Origin: WHSW01 sp963759295
GTDB lineage: Bacteria > Actinomycetota > Thermoleophilia > Solirubrobacterales > 70-9
Direction: 5' to 3'
NCBI GenBank assembly: GCA_963759295.1
Contig: CAVWYT010000010.1
Span: 62,001 to 126,000 of the forward strand
Length of the DNA: 64,000 nucleotides
The stretch's first letter is position 1. Each line of letters begins with the position of its first letter. The position numbers and the translations under genes were made by a program. Below are positions 7,704 through 18,196 of the stretch, in pieces. The notes below the pieces were generated by a model, which saw only the letters and a program-made list of their open reading frames with translations, did no database searches and was not told the origin of the DNA.

Positions 7704-8645
7704 TCAGGCCGCGGCGCGGAAGCCCGATAGCGAGGCGTCGCCGGCGAGCCGCGCCAGCGCCTGCGTCTCGAGCCGCTGAGCGACCTTCTGGGTGACGCCC
7801 AACTCGCGGGCGGCGTCGCGCAGCGAGCGCGCCGGGCGCCCGCCGGTTCCGAAGCGCGCCTGGATGATCTGGCGCTCGTCGTCGGGCAGGCGGGAGAGAG
7901 CGGTCTCCACCGCGGCCTCCTGCTCGCGCTCCAGCACCTCGTCCTCGAGGTCGCTGGCGCTCTCGGCGTGCAGCTCGCCGAGCGTCGTGTCGCCGTCGCC
8001 GACCGGGGTGTCGAGGCTGGTCGTCACCCGGGTCAGGTCGCGAACCGCCATCACCTCGTCGAGCGGCAGCTTCGCCTTCTTGGCGACCTCCTCGTCGGTC
8101 GGGTCACGGTTGAGCTCGACCGCGAGCTCGCTCGTGGTCCGGTTGACGGTGCGCTCGCGCTGAGCGATGTGCGCCGGGATCCGCACCGGACGCCCCGTGT
8201 TGTCGAGGCCGCGCTGGATCGACTGCTTGATCCAGAGGACCGCGTAGGTCGAGAACTTGTAGCCGCGGCGCCAGTCGAACTTCTCCGCCGCGCGGATCAG
8301 CCCGAGCATCGCCTCCTGCACCAGGTCGCCGAGCGGCAGCCCGAAGCCCTGGTAGCGGCGCGCGAACTTGATCACCAGCCGCAGGTTGGAGTTGATCAGC
8401 TTCTCCTTGGCGGCGAGGTCGCCGCGCTCGATCGCCTTCGCGAGCTCGATCTCCTCCGGGCCGGTGAGCAGCGGATAGCGCATCGCCTGGTTGATGAACA
8501 GCTGCAGGCTGTCCGTGGTCGGCTCGGCGACGATCTCATGAGTGCCCGTGCGCTGCTGCGCCCGGGTGCTCGAAGTCTGGTTGTCGTGGTCGCCGCGTCG
8601 GCGGCGGACTTGGCGCTGGTCGGCAGCGCCCCTCTGGCGAGGCAT
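7704..8645 (-). CDS. Group 2 RNA polymerase sigma-70 factor
   Basis: 313-residue sigma factor with regions 1.2 to 4.2 but no region 1.1: DSLQLFINQAMRYPLLTGPE (1.2), NLRLVIKFARRY and GDLVQEAMLGLIRAAEKFD (2.1-2.2), YKFSTYAVLWIKQSIQRGL (2.3-2.4), and a region 4 helix-turn-helix near RSLRDAARELGVTQKVAQRL. Region 4 ends in a shorter, divergent form than in SigA (43253-44425), so this is a secondary, RpoS/SigB-like factor rather than the housekeeping one. ATG at 8645 follows a GAGGGGTGAA ribosome site. A promoter lies at 8703-8731. Confidence 0.93.
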   Translation of the reverse strand: MPRQRGAADQRQVRRRRGDHDNQTSSTRAQQRTGTHEIVAEPTTDSLQLFINQAMRYPLLTGPEEIELAKAIERGDLAAKEKLINSNLRLVIKFARRYQGFGLPLGDLVQEAMLGLIRAAEKFDWRRGYKFSTYAVLWIKQSIQRGLDNTGRPVRIPAHIAQRERTVNRTTSELAVELNRDPTDEEVAKKAKLPLDEVMAVRDLTRVTTSLDTPVGDGDTTLGELHAESASDLEDEVLEREQEAAVETALSRLPDDERQIIQARFGTGGRPARSLRDAARELGVTQKVAQRLETQALARLAGDASLSGFRAAA

Positions 8646-8702
8646 ATGTTCACCCCTCGGTGGTTGCGTCCCTACGGGATACCCCGTACCCCTGCTTCAA
8701 AA

Positions 8703-8731
8703 AGTATAGCGAGGTTTTGTTGATTGTGCAA
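8703..8731 (-). promoter_or_regulatory. Sigma-70-type promoter of the group 2 sigma gene
   Basis: On the minus strand: -35 TTGCAC (8726-8731), a 17-base spacer and -10 TATACT (8703-8708), about 55 bases ahead of the ATG. Five of six -10 bases fit the consensus. This is among the best-formed housekeeping-type promoters in the window. The rest of the gap to the lon stop (8732-8961) holds nothing I recognise. Confidence 0.7.
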
Positions 8732-8961
8732 GCACCCGGGGCCTCGTGCCTGCGTGCGTCCTCGCGACCGCCAAACCAGGCTCGATCACGGGTGAGCGTG
8801 GAGGCCGATGCAAAGGAAACGCCACCGGTCGAAGGTCGCGAACCGGTGGCCGCCGGGGCAATATACCGGTGGAACCGCCCTTCCGCAAGCGAAATCAGAG
8901 CGCCGGGCCCGGGTCGCAGGCGCGTGACGCCGAGTGCCGTCGAAGCTATATCGGCCCGGCG

Positions 8962-11253
<2,292 letters not shown>

Positions 11254-11279
11254 ATCGACACTCGCTTCGGCTTATGAAG

Positions 11280-11300
11280 TTACTTTACTAAGTGAAGTAA
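11280..11300. promoter_or_regulatory. Palindromic operator-like site upstream of lon
   Basis: 21-base dyad with arms TTACTT and AAGTAA and inner arms ACT/AGT around a central A; only two positions apart from the centre break symmetry. It sits 27 bases ahead of the lon ATG in an AT-rich island, where it would cover the promoter. It is not the HspR consensus (CTTGAGT-N7-ACTCAAG) although the layout is similar. Confidence 0.6.
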
Positions 11301-11397
11301 TGATACCGAGCGCAGGCTTCATGCGCCGCAAAGGCCCGGGCCGCGGCGCGAGCGATCTTTTCTCGAAGCACCTCGGAACGAGCGCGTCCGTTCCTGT

Positions 11398-12438
11398 TCA
11401 CGGCAGGATCAGGTGGCTGTCGCCGAACTCGTGCCACAAGTAGCCGCCCTCGAGCGCCGCCTCGTAAGAGCCCCGAAGAAGCTCGGGCCCGGCGATCGCC
11501 TCGAGCAGCTGAAGGTGTGAGGCCTGCGGCTCGTGCCAGCCGGTGAGCAGGCCGTCGACGGTGTGCGTCCCGCGCTCGGGCGTGATGACGACGTTGGTCC
11601 AGCCCTCGCCCGCGACCAGGCCCTCCGCGGTGGCGACCGTCTCGAGCGCGCGGACGACGGTCGTCCCGACCGCGATCACGCGTCCGCCCCAGCGGCGGAC
11701 CGCGTTCACAAGGCGCGCGGTCGGCGCCGGGACCCGGTAGCGCTCGGCGAGCGGCGCCTCGCCGCGCTCCGGTGAGGAGAGGCCGGCGTGCAGGGTGACC
11801 GGGGCGATCAGGATTCCCCGGGAGGCGAGCGAGACGATCAGCTCGGGGGTGAAGGGACGCCCGGCGCTCGGCATCTCGGCGCTGCCGGGCTCCAGCGCGA
11901 AGACGGTCTGGTAGGCGTCGAGCGGCCACTCGCGCGGCACGTAGCCGTAGCGGATCGGGCGCCCGTGGCGCGAAAGGTAATCGCTCACAGGCGCCGGCAG
12001 CCGCAGTCGCGCCAGCCACAGCCGCGTCCCCCCGGCGTACGGGGCGGCGATCACCGCCGAGGCCCCGCCGGCGAGCCCGAGGCGCTCGCCGGTGGTCGGG
12101 CGGTCGAACCGAGACCCGTCCGTGGCCCGCAGTTCGACCACCCAGCACTCGTCGTCGGTGATCCCCGGCGCCGGACCGGCGAGGTGAAGCTCCAGCGCCG
12201 AACCGTCGTCGCGGCGCGCGGCGAGCGCCGCGGCGACGGTGGCGGAGTTGTTGACGACCAGCAGATCGCCGGGGTCGAGGTGCTCGGGCAGATCGTGAAA
12301 CCGGGCGTGGAGGATCGCCTCGTGCGAGCGGCTGACGATCATCAGCCGCACTTCGTCGCGCGGGACCCCGCGGCGCTCGGGCGGCGCGGCCGCCTCGAGC
12401 GCCTTCGGCAGCTCGAACCGGGGCGCGGTCGCCCTCAC
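11398..12438 (-). CDS. queA: S-adenosylmethionine:tRNA ribosyltransferase-isomerase
   Basis: Makes epoxyqueuosine in tRNA by transferring and isomerising the ribosyl part of SAM onto the 7-aminomethyl-7-deazaguanine base. 346 residues with QueA features: DLLVVNNSATV, GRPIRYGYVPREWPLDAYQT, SAGRPFTPELI, VTLHAGLSSF-like VTLHAGLSS, GTTVVRALE, and a C-terminal HLQLLEAIAG..YLWHEFGDSHLIL. The GTG start at 12438 overlaps the preceding SDR stop as GTGA, indicating translational coupling. No other queuosine genes are nearby, so other steps must be elsewhere or supplied by salvage. Confidence 0.94.
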   Translation of the reverse strand: MRATAPRFELPKALEAAAPPERRGVPRDEVRLMIVSRSHEAILHARFHDLPEHLDPGDLLVVNNSATVAAALAARRDDGSALELHLAGPAPGITDDECWVVELRATDGSRFDRPTTGERLGLAGGASAVIAAPYAGGTRLWLARLRLPAPVSDYLSRHGRPIRYGYVPREWPLDAYQTVFALEPGSAEMPSAGRPFTPELIVSLASRGILIAPVTLHAGLSSPERGEAPLAERYRVPAPTARLVNAVRRWGGRVIAVGTTVVRALETVATAEGLVAGEGWTNVVITPERGTHTVDGLLTGWHEPQASHLQLLEAIAGPELLRGSYEAALEGGYLWHEFGDSHLILP

Positions 12439-13121
12439 CCCCGAGCCCCGACCAGCTCGGCGGCCCGGTAGCGGCCGCTGGGATGCACGCCCGCGATCAG
12501 CTCGAGCAGCGCCGGGACGCTCTCCTCGGGCTCGGGCCGATCGGAGATGTCCTCGTCCGGAAACGCCTCCTGATGCATTCGGGTGCGCATGTCGCCCGGG
12601 TCGACGGCGTAGATCCGGAGCTCCGGATGCTCGGCCGCGAGCACCGCGGTGAGCTGCTCGAGCGCCGCCTTCGCCGAGCCGTAGCCGCCCCAACCGGGGT
12701 AGGGCTCGATCGCGGCGTCGGAGGTGACGTTGAGGAGCCTGGCCCCGCGTCCCATCCGCGGCAGGGCGAGCCGGGCGAGCGCCAGCGGGGCAAGCACGTT
12801 GACGCGATAGACCTGCTCGAGCTCGGCCTCGGGGTAGTCGGCGAGCCGCGGCTGGGGGCTCGGGCCGAGCACGCTCGCGTTGTTGACCAGCAGGTCGATC
12901 CGGTCGCCCGCCGCGGCCACGAGGCCGTGGCGGTGCCAGTCGCTGGCGACGTCGCCGGCCAGCGCCGTGACCTCGGTGCGCTCGCCGAGCGCCGACGCGG
13001 CGCGCTTCAGCTCGGTGGCGCCGCGGGCGTCGATCACCAGCCGCCAGCCGTCGGCGGCCAGGCTGCGCGCCAGCGCCAGGCCGAGTCCCCGCGACGCTCC
13101 GGTGACGATCGCCGTCCGCAT
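12435..13121 (-). CDS. SDR family oxidoreductase coupled to queA
   Basis: 228-residue SDR with TGASRGLGLALA nucleotide motif at residues 7-18, NNAS motif, a serine in NVTSDAAIE and YGSAK catalytic pair. The N-terminal MRTAIVTGASRG is compact, and the C-terminus (PSGRYRAAELVG) is shorter than in fatty-acid reductases. Its TGA overlaps the queA GTG by 4 bases, so the two are translated together; whether they share a pathway is unknown. ATG start at 13121. Confidence 0.9.
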   Translation of the reverse strand: MRTAIVTGASRGLGLALARSLAADGWRLVIDARGATELKRAASALGERTEVTALAGDVASDWHRHGLVAAAGDRIDLLVNNASVLGPSPQPRLADYPEAELEQVYRVNVLAPLALARLALPRMGRGARLLNVTSDAAIEPYPGWGGYGSAKAALEQLTAVLAAEHPELRIYAVDPGDMRTRMHQEAFPDEDISDRPEPEESVPALLELIAGVHPSGRYRAAELVGARG

Positions 13122-13170
13122 GGGCCCACCGTAGGCCGGGCGCGGTAGGAGTTTGTAGGGGTAATTGGTC

Positions 13171-13845
13171 CTAGGACCTCGCGCCCTGGCGGCGCGGCGC
13201 GAGCAGGCCCGCGCGCAGGGCGTGCAGCGCGGCCTGGGTGCGATCGGTGACCCCGAGCTTCGCGAGCAGGTGCCCGACGTGGGTCTTCACCGTCTTCTCG
13301 GAGATCCCGAGGTCGCGCGCGATCAGCTTGTTGGAGCGCCCGCGCGCGATCAGCTCGAGCACCTCGCGCTCGCGCGGGGTGAGCCGCGGGGTCGGCTCGG
13401 CGCCCGCGGGCTGGGCGATCGCCTCCACCACCCGGGCCGCGACCACGGGATCGAGGAGCGTCTCGCCGGCGCGCGCGGCCCGGATCGCGCGCACGACCTC
13501 CAGCGGCTCGGAGTTCTTCAGCAGGTAGCCGGCGGCGCCGGCCTGGATCGCCGGCAGCAGGCGATCGTCGTCGGCGAAGCTGGTCAGCACGATCACCCGG
13601 CTGGCGGGAAGCCGCCGGCGCAGCTCGCGCATCGCCCCGACTCCATCGAGCCGCGGCATCACGAGGTCCATCAGGATCACGTCCGGGCGCAGCGCCTCGG
13701 CGGCTCGGATCGCTGCCTCGCCGTCGGCGGCGTCGCCGACCACCTCGATCCCGTCCTGGAGCTCGAGGAAAGACCGCAGGCCCTCGCGGACGACGGCGTG
13801 ATCGTCGACCAGCAGGACCGAGATCGCCTCAGGGGCCGCGCCCAC
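13171..13845 (-). CDS. NarL/FixJ-family response regulator
   Basis: 224 residues. Receiver domain (10-125) with LLVDDHAVVREGL, phosphorylated Asp in DVILMDLVMPRLDG and Lys in GYLLKNSE; LuxR helix-turn-helix (150-215) with LTPREREVLELIARGRSNK and KTVKTHVGHLLAKLGV. The GTG start lies inside the 3' end of the upstream kinase gene (17-base overlap), giving a tightly coupled kinase-regulator pair similar to LiaRS/DevRS. The stop codon is embedded in a 12-base perfect palindrome (13167-13178). Confidence 0.93.
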   Translation of the reverse strand: MGAAPEAISVLLVDDHAVVREGLRSFLELQDGIEVVGDAADGEAAIRAAEALRPDVILMDLVMPRLDGVGAMRELRRRLPASRVIVLTSFADDDRLLPAIQAGAAGYLLKNSEPLEVVRAIRAARAGETLLDPVVAARVVEAIAQPAGAEPTPRLTPREREVLELIARGRSNKLIARDLGISEKTVKTHVGHLLAKLGVTDRTQAALHALRAGLLAPRRQGARS

Positions 13846-14971
13846 CGGATACCTCGAGCCGGACCGCGGTGCCCGCGCCGGCGGCCGAGCGGATCTCCAG
13901 CCGGCCGCCGATCCGCCGCGCTCGCTCCTCCATCGACGTCAGCCCGAGCCGGCGCGCCCTGAGGGCCGGATCGTCCGGGTCGAAGCCGACGCCGTCGTCG
14001 ACGACCGCGAGCTCGAGCCCGTCGTCGAGCGAGCGCAGGCGCACCGTGACCCGGGTCGCGCCCGCGTGGCGCAACGCGTTCTGGGCCGCCTCCTGGGCGA
14101 TTCGCAGCACGTCGTGGTCGCGGGGCTGGCCGGCGCTCGCCGCGGCGTCGAGGTCGAGCTCGATCTCGGCGCCGTGCAGCGGGCGCAGCACCTCGAGGTG
14201 CTTGCGCAGCGCGCCGCCGAGGCCGTCGCGGGCGAGGTCGGGCGGGCGCAGCTCGAGGATCAGCGACCGCAGCTCCTCGAGCGCCTCGCGGGCGAGGCCC
14301 TGGACGCGCTCGACCTTCTCGCGTGCGGCGCCGTCGTCGCGGTCGAGCAGCGTGCCCGCGGCCTCGGCGGTGAGCACGACGCTGAACAGCTTCTGGCTCA
14401 CGGCGTCGTGGAGCTCGAGCGCGAGCCGGTTTCGCTCCGCGATCGCCGACAGCTCCCGGCCCTGCTCGTACAGGCGCGCATTGGTGATCGCGATCGCGGC
14501 GTGCGCGGCGAGCAGCTCGATCAGCTCCTGGTCGGCGTCGTCGAACTCGTCCGCGCCGCGCTTGTCGGTCAGATAGAAGGCGCCGATCACCCCCTCCGGG
14601 GCGACGATCGGCACGCCGAGGAACGAGCGCATCTCCGGGTGGCGCGCCGGCCACCAGCCGCGAAACCGCGGGTCGCGGTGAATGTCGTCGGTGCGAAACG
14701 GGGCGCTGGCCTCGAGCATCGCGCCGAGCATCCCGTGGGTGCGCGGCAGCGGGCCCATCGAGGCGATCAGCTCGTCGCTCATCCCGGCGACCAGGAACTG
14801 GCCGAAGCCGCCGTCGCCGTCGGGGACCCCGAGCGCCGCGTAGCGCGCGTCGGCGAGCTCGCGGGCGCGCTCGACGAGCCGCTGCAGCACCTCGGGCACC
14901 GAGTCCTCGGAGGCGACGGCGAGCACCGCGTCGCTGACCGCTCGCAGCGCCGGGCTCAGCGTCTCGCTCAT
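13829..14971 (-). CDS. GAF-domain sensor histidine kinase
   Basis: 380-residue cytoplasmic kinase without membrane segments. GAF domain at about 20-165 (RYAALGVPDGDGG, FLGVPIVAPEGVIGAFYL), phospho-acceptor helix with RLALELHDAVSQKLFSVVL near residue 190, HATPase domain with AQEAAQNALRHAGA, DDGVGFDPDD and GLTSMEERARRIGG. This layout matches DevS/NreB-like kinases in which the GAF domain may bind haem or a small ligand, but no ligand residue can be assigned here. Paired with the overlapping regulator 13171-13845. Confidence 0.93.
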   Translation of the reverse strand: MSETLSPALRAVSDAVLAVASEDSVPEVLQRLVERARELADARYAALGVPDGDGGFGQFLVAGMSDELIASMGPLPRTHGMLGAMLEASAPFRTDDIHRDPRFRGWWPARHPEMRSFLGVPIVAPEGVIGAFYLTDKRGADEFDDADQELIELLAAHAAIAITNARLYEQGRELSAIAERNRLALELHDAVSQKLFSVVLTAEAAGTLLDRDDGAAREKVERVQGLAREALEELRSLILELRPPDLARDGLGGALRKHLEVLRPLHGAEIELDLDAAASAGQPRDHDVLRIAQEAAQNALRHAGATRVTVRLRSLDDGLELAVVDDGVGFDPDDPALRARRLGLTSMEERARRIGGRLEIRSAAGAGTAVRLEVSGGRGP

Positions 14972-14986
14972 CGCGCTCGCGCGCCC

Positions 14987-15814
14987 CTACTCCGACACCA
15001 GCTGCTCGCTCAGCTCGCGCAACCGGGCGCGCGCCTCCGCCTCGTAGGCCTGCGGGTGAGCGGAGCCCTCCGAGAGCCGGTCGAAGAAGCGTCCGCTGAC
15101 CCGGTCGAGCTCCGGGTCGATCGCCAGCCGCACGGTCGACTCGGTGCCGAGCTCGAGGCTGTCGATCGACGCGCCGCGCTCCGAGAGCACCATCTTCGTC
15201 GGCATGTAGGTGGCGGGATGGAGGGCGTTGGCGGTCAGCTCGGCGGGCGAGATCTGCTCCGAGAGGTCGATCGCGTGCATCACCTGGGCGAGCTTCGACT
15301 GACAGTAGGCGCGCGTCCCGTCATAGCCGCGCTCGAGCATCGGGTCGTCGAAGTCGATCGGCGCCTGGCCGAGCGACGAGACGTTGACGACCCGCGCCGG
15401 TGCGCTGCCGCGCAGCGGCTCGAGCAGGCGGGTGGTGAGCAGGTAGCCGGCGAGGTAGTTGACCGCGAAGCGCAGCTCGACGCCGTCGAGGCTCTCGCGG
15501 CGCTCGCGACCCTCGGGCAGGCCCCCGCCGATCCCGGCGTTGTTGATCAACAGGTGCAGCCCGTCCACGGATTCGGCGACCGCGTCGGAGAGGTCGCGGA
15601 CCTCGGCCAGCGAGGCGAAGTCGGCGAGGTGCAGCTCGACGCGCTCGTTGCCGGTCTGCGCCCGGATCGCCGAGACCGTCTCCGCGCCGCGCTCCGGGTC
15701 GCGGCCGTGGACCAGGACCCGGGCCCCGCGGCCGGCGAGCTCGGTGGCGACGCTGCGCCCGAGGCCGTCGGTCGCGCCGGTGACCAACGCGGTGGTTTGC
15801 TCAGGGGTCCTCAT
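14987..15814 (-). CDS. SDR family NAD(P)-dependent oxidoreductase
   Basis: 275 residues of the retinol-dehydrogenase/WW-oxidoreductase-like SDR branch: TGATDGLGRSVA at 14-25, NNAGIGG near 96, FAVNYLAGYLLT, a serine in VNVSSLGQ, and a YCQSK catalytic pair at about residues 165-169. Start ATG at 15814 lies inside the last codons of the upstream glycosylase gene (14-base overlap), so it is co-transcribed with it. Natural substrate unknown. It ends 15 bases before the GAF kinase gene. Confidence 0.9.
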   Translation of the reverse strand: MRTPEQTTALVTGATDGLGRSVATELAGRGARVLVHGRDPERGAETVSAIRAQTGNERVELHLADFASLAEVRDLSDAVAESVDGLHLLINNAGIGGGLPEGRERRESLDGVELRFAVNYLAGYLLTTRLLEPLRGSAPARVVNVSSLGQAPIDFDDPMLERGYDGTRAYCQSKLAQVMHAIDLSEQISPAELTANALHPATYMPTKMVLSERGASIDSLELGTESTVRLAIDPELDRVSGRFFDRLSEGSAHPQAYEAEARARLRELSEQLVSE

Positions 15815-16958
15815 GGCCTTCCAATCCAAGCCATCTCGCCATCGAGGCTAGCTCGCCGGCGAGCGCGTCCGCCGTCTCCGCGGGCGCCCCGGGCTCGAGG
15901 TGAAGCGCCTGCAGGCGGAGGATCCCGGCGGCGCGATCGCTCTTCAGGTCGACGCGCGCGACCAACCGGTCCCCGAGCAGGAACGGGAGCACGTAGTAGC
16001 CGTGGCGGCGCTTTGCCGCCGGGACGTAGATCTCGAGGCGGTAGCCGAACCCGAACAGCCGCTCGGCCCGGCTTCGCTCCCAGATCAGCGAGTCGAACGG
16101 GCCGATCAGCGCCCGCGCGTCGATCCGCCGCGGGACGCGGGCCCGGGGATCCAGGTACGCGGGCGTCCGTCCCCAGCCCTCGACCTCGACCGGCACCAGC
16201 TCGCCGGCCTCGACCAGCTCGGCGACCCGCAGCTTCGCCTCTGCAGTCGGGAGGCGGAAGTAGTCGCGCAGGTCGCGCTCGGCCGCCACCCCCAGGGAGC
16301 GCGCCGCGATCCGGATCAGCTCGCGCTGGGCGTCGGCGGGGTCGGGCGTCGGCGCGGCGAGGATCTCGCTCGGGATGACTCGCTCGGGGACGTCGTAGAG
16401 GCGCTCGAAGCGCCGCCGCCGCGCCGCGGTCACCTGGCCGCTCCAAAACAGGAACTCCAGCGCTCGCTTGGTGTCGGACCAGTCCCACCACGGGCCGCTT
16501 CGCCGCGGTCGCTCCTCGGCGAGCTCCGAGGCGGCGATCGGCCCCCGCGCGCGCACCTGTTCGAGCACCTCGGCGACGAGCTCGGGGCGGTCGCGCCGGA
16601 TCCGGCGCATCCCGCCCCAGGCGTCGTCGGCGGCGCGATCCATGCGCCAGCGAAGCAGGGGCTGGAGCTCAACCGAAAGCAGCGACGCCTCGTGTCCCCA
16701 GTACTCGAACAGGCGCCGCGGGGCGCGGTGGGAGAGCCGGTCGAGCAGCGCGATGTCGTAGGGCCCGAGGCGGCTGAACGCGGGCAGGTAATGGGCGCGG
16801 GTGAGCACGTTGACCGAGTCGATCTGCAGGAGGCCAACCCGTTTCAGGACGCGCCTCAGGTCCCAGCCGGTCGGCTCGCGGTCGGGTCGGCGACCGCCGA
16901 ATCCCTGGGCGGCGAGCGCCAGGCGCCGCGCCTCGGCGGCCGACAGCCGCGTTCGCAC
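15801..16958 (-). CDS. Winged-helix DNA glycosylase of the YcaQ/AlkX type
   Basis: 385 residues of the HTH_42 family, whose studied members (YcaQ, AlkZ) unhook DNA interstrand crosslinks or alkylated bases. Visible hallmarks: LLQIDSVNVLTRAHYLPAFSRLG near the N-terminus, EYWGHEASLL, the middle winged-helix part with WWDWSDTKRALEFLFWSGQV, and the catalytic-type motif reading IGPFDSLIWERSRAERLFGF; the family QxQ-like element is not obvious as I read it. GTG start at 16958 with AGGA ahead. It overlaps the downstream SDR. Confidence 0.87.
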   Translation of the reverse strand: MRTRLSAAEARRLALAAQGFGGRRPDREPTGWDLRRVLKRVGLLQIDSVNVLTRAHYLPAFSRLGPYDIALLDRLSHRAPRRLFEYWGHEASLLSVELQPLLRWRMDRAADDAWGGMRRIRRDRPELVAEVLEQVRARGPIAASELAEERPRRSGPWWDWSDTKRALEFLFWSGQVTAARRRRFERLYDVPERVIPSEILAAPTPDPADAQRELIRIAARSLGVAAERDLRDYFRLPTAEAKLRVAELVEAGELVPVEVEGWGRTPAYLDPRARVPRRIDARALIGPFDSLIWERSRAERLFGFGYRLEIYVPAAKRRHGYYVLPFLLGDRLVARVDLKSDRAAGILRLQALHLEPGAPAETADALAGELASMARWLGLEGHEDP

Positions 16959-16966
16959 CCCGGTTC

Positions 16967-17248
16967 CTACCGGCGCAGGCGCTCGGCTTCGCGCGCGATC
17001 TCGGACTCGCTGATCGGCTTGCGCCCGTAGACGTCCCAGGCGTTGCCGACCAGTCCGATGCCCCAGCCGCCGAGCACGAATGCCGGCCAGAAGTAGCCGG
17101 CGCCCGAGATCGCCCAGATCCCGATCAAGAACGCGTTGACGATCACGTACATGACCACGTGCGTGCGAAAGTCCCGCTTCTTCTTCAGGCTCTGGACGGC
17201 CTGCTCGCGCAGCTCCGCCTCGGTCTGCGCGGGATCCCCTAGCTCCAT
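16967..17248 (-). CDS. 2TM-domain membrane protein
   Basis: 93 residues with the short '2TM' domain layout: a charged N-terminal helix ending SLKKKRDFRTHV, two membrane segments (about 30-50 and 55-75) and a short basic tail. FRTHVVMYVIVNAFLIGIW is the typical first segment, and WPAFVLGGWGIGL the start of the second. Function of the family is unknown; in other bacteria the domain is often fused to histidine kinases or LytTR proteins. Ends 8 bases before the glycosylase gene, so probably same operon. Confidence 0.8.
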   Translation of the reverse strand: MELGDPAQTEAELREQAVQSLKKKRDFRTHVVMYVIVNAFLIGIWAISGAGYFWPAFVLGGWGIGLVGNAWDVYGRKPISESEIAREAERLRR

Positions 17249-17310
17249 GCGCAAGTTCTACCAACGAGGGCGGGCGGTCGGGATGTGCGCGAATCGGCCC
17301 GACCGCGGCC

Positions 17311-17439
17311 GTGATCGCGCTCGCCTTCGTTTCGTTCGTCTCCCTCGCCGCGCTGGCGGCGCTCTGGGGCGCTTACGAGCGTCGGGCCAGAGCGCTCACT
17401 GGCCGGGTGCCCGTTGACCGGCGTCGCATCTTGCTCTGA
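17311..17439 (+). CDS. Possible 42-aa single-span membrane peptide
   Basis: GTG 17311 to TGA 17437-17439. Residues 1-20 form one hydrophobic segment (ALAFVSFVSLAALAALWGAY), followed by a basic tail. It is divergent from the 2TM gene and overlaps the 3' end of the convergent tetR gene by 67 bases. Third positions in the first half are mostly G/C. No good ribosome site. It may be a chance frame. Confidence 0.25.
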   Translation: MIALAFVSFVSLAALAALWGAYERRARALTGRVPVDRRRILL

Positions 17440-18101
17440 TCGCCGCCTCCGATGCCGCTCCAGATCAAGTCCAGCGCCAGCGCGATCGCCGGTCCCGGGT
17501 CGGCGCCGAGCGCCGCCGCCTGCACGCCGGGGAAGAAGCCGCCGGCGACCAGCGTGAGCCCGATCGCTCCCGCCGGGACGTCGGCGCGGATCTGGCCGCG
17601 CTGCTGCCCCGCGGCGACCAGCTCCGTGATCAGCGCGATCAGCGGCTGCGCGCTGCCGTCGTCGAGGATCGCGGCGAAGCGAGCCGGATGCGCGACCACC
17701 TGCAGCATCGCCGCGGAGTGGAGCGCGGGCGGCAGCTCCGCCGGAGTGATCAGGGTGCGAAACGCATCCTCGATCACTCCGCGGAGCTTGCGTCGGCGGT
17801 CGGCGACCCCGGCATCGGCCGTCGCTCGCACGTGGTCGCGAAAGTGACGGGCGGCCGCCTCGATCAGCACGTCCTCCTTGCGCGGGAAGTAGCGGAAGAA
17901 GGTCGCCCAGCTGACGCCGACCTCGTCGATCACGTCCTCGACCCGGGTCGCCTCGATGCCGTCGCGCGCGAACCGGGCGACCGCGGCCTGATAGAGGCGG
18001 TCGCGCTTGTCCGCGCCCCGCGCCTGGGTGGGCGGCGCGGGGAGCGGAGCCCGGCGACCGGCGCCGCCGTCGAACCCGACCAGCTTTTCGTCCACAGCCA
18101 C
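17373..18101 (-). CDS. TetR-family transcriptional repressor
   Basis: 242 residues. TetR DNA-binding domain at about 28-75: KRDRLYQAAVARFARDGIEA, then TRVEDVIDEVGVSWATFFRYF, where the recognition helix lies, then PRKEDVLIEA. The C-terminal part is helical and hydrophobic as in ligand-binding TetR domains. GTG at 18101 (or 18095) is the likely start. It is transcribed away from an MMPL transporter gene, with a perfect inverted repeat between them; by analogy it represses the transporter until an exported or toxic ligand binds. Confidence 0.9.
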   Translation of the reverse strand: MAVDEKLVGFDGGAGRRAPLPAPPTQARGADKRDRLYQAAVARFARDGIEATRVEDVIDEVGVSWATFFRYFPRKEDVLIEAAARHFRDHVRATADAGVADRRRKLRGVIEDAFRTLITPAELPPALHSAAMLQVVAHPARFAAILDDGSAQPLIALITELVAAGQQRGQIRADVPAGAIGLTLVAGGFFPGVQAAALGADPGPAIALALDLIWSGIGGGDQSKMRRRSTGTRPVSALARRS

Positions 18102-18130
18102 TTGACAAGAAACAATATCGGATATAGATT
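18102..18130 (+). promoter_or_regulatory. Promoter of the MMPL transporter gene
   Basis: Consensus -35 TTGACA at 18102-18107 followed 17 bases later by TAGATT (18125-18130), inside the left arm of the operator. Its position suits transcription of the MMPL gene starting at 18197 and explains how operator binding would block it. Confidence 0.55.
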
Positions 18131-18143
18131 CCCGAAATCTATA
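18123..18143. promoter_or_regulatory. TetR operator (perfect 8-bp inverted repeat)
   Basis: Arms TATAGATT (18123-18130) and AATCTATA (18136-18143) around a 5-base spacer CCCGA. It lies between the divergent tetR and MMPL genes, 22 bases ahead of tetR and 54 ahead of MMPL, in an AT-rich island that stands out from the 72% GC background. Confidence 0.75.
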
Positions 18144-18196
18144 CGCACTCTGGTTAGCCCAAGAAAGCGGCCGTTGACGGACCTCGGCAACAGAGG

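Noticed and set aside
13167..13178. Perfect 12-base palindrome GGTCCTAGGACC
   Set aside because: It contains the stop codon of the response regulator and has no loop; too short and ill-placed to call an operator or terminator.
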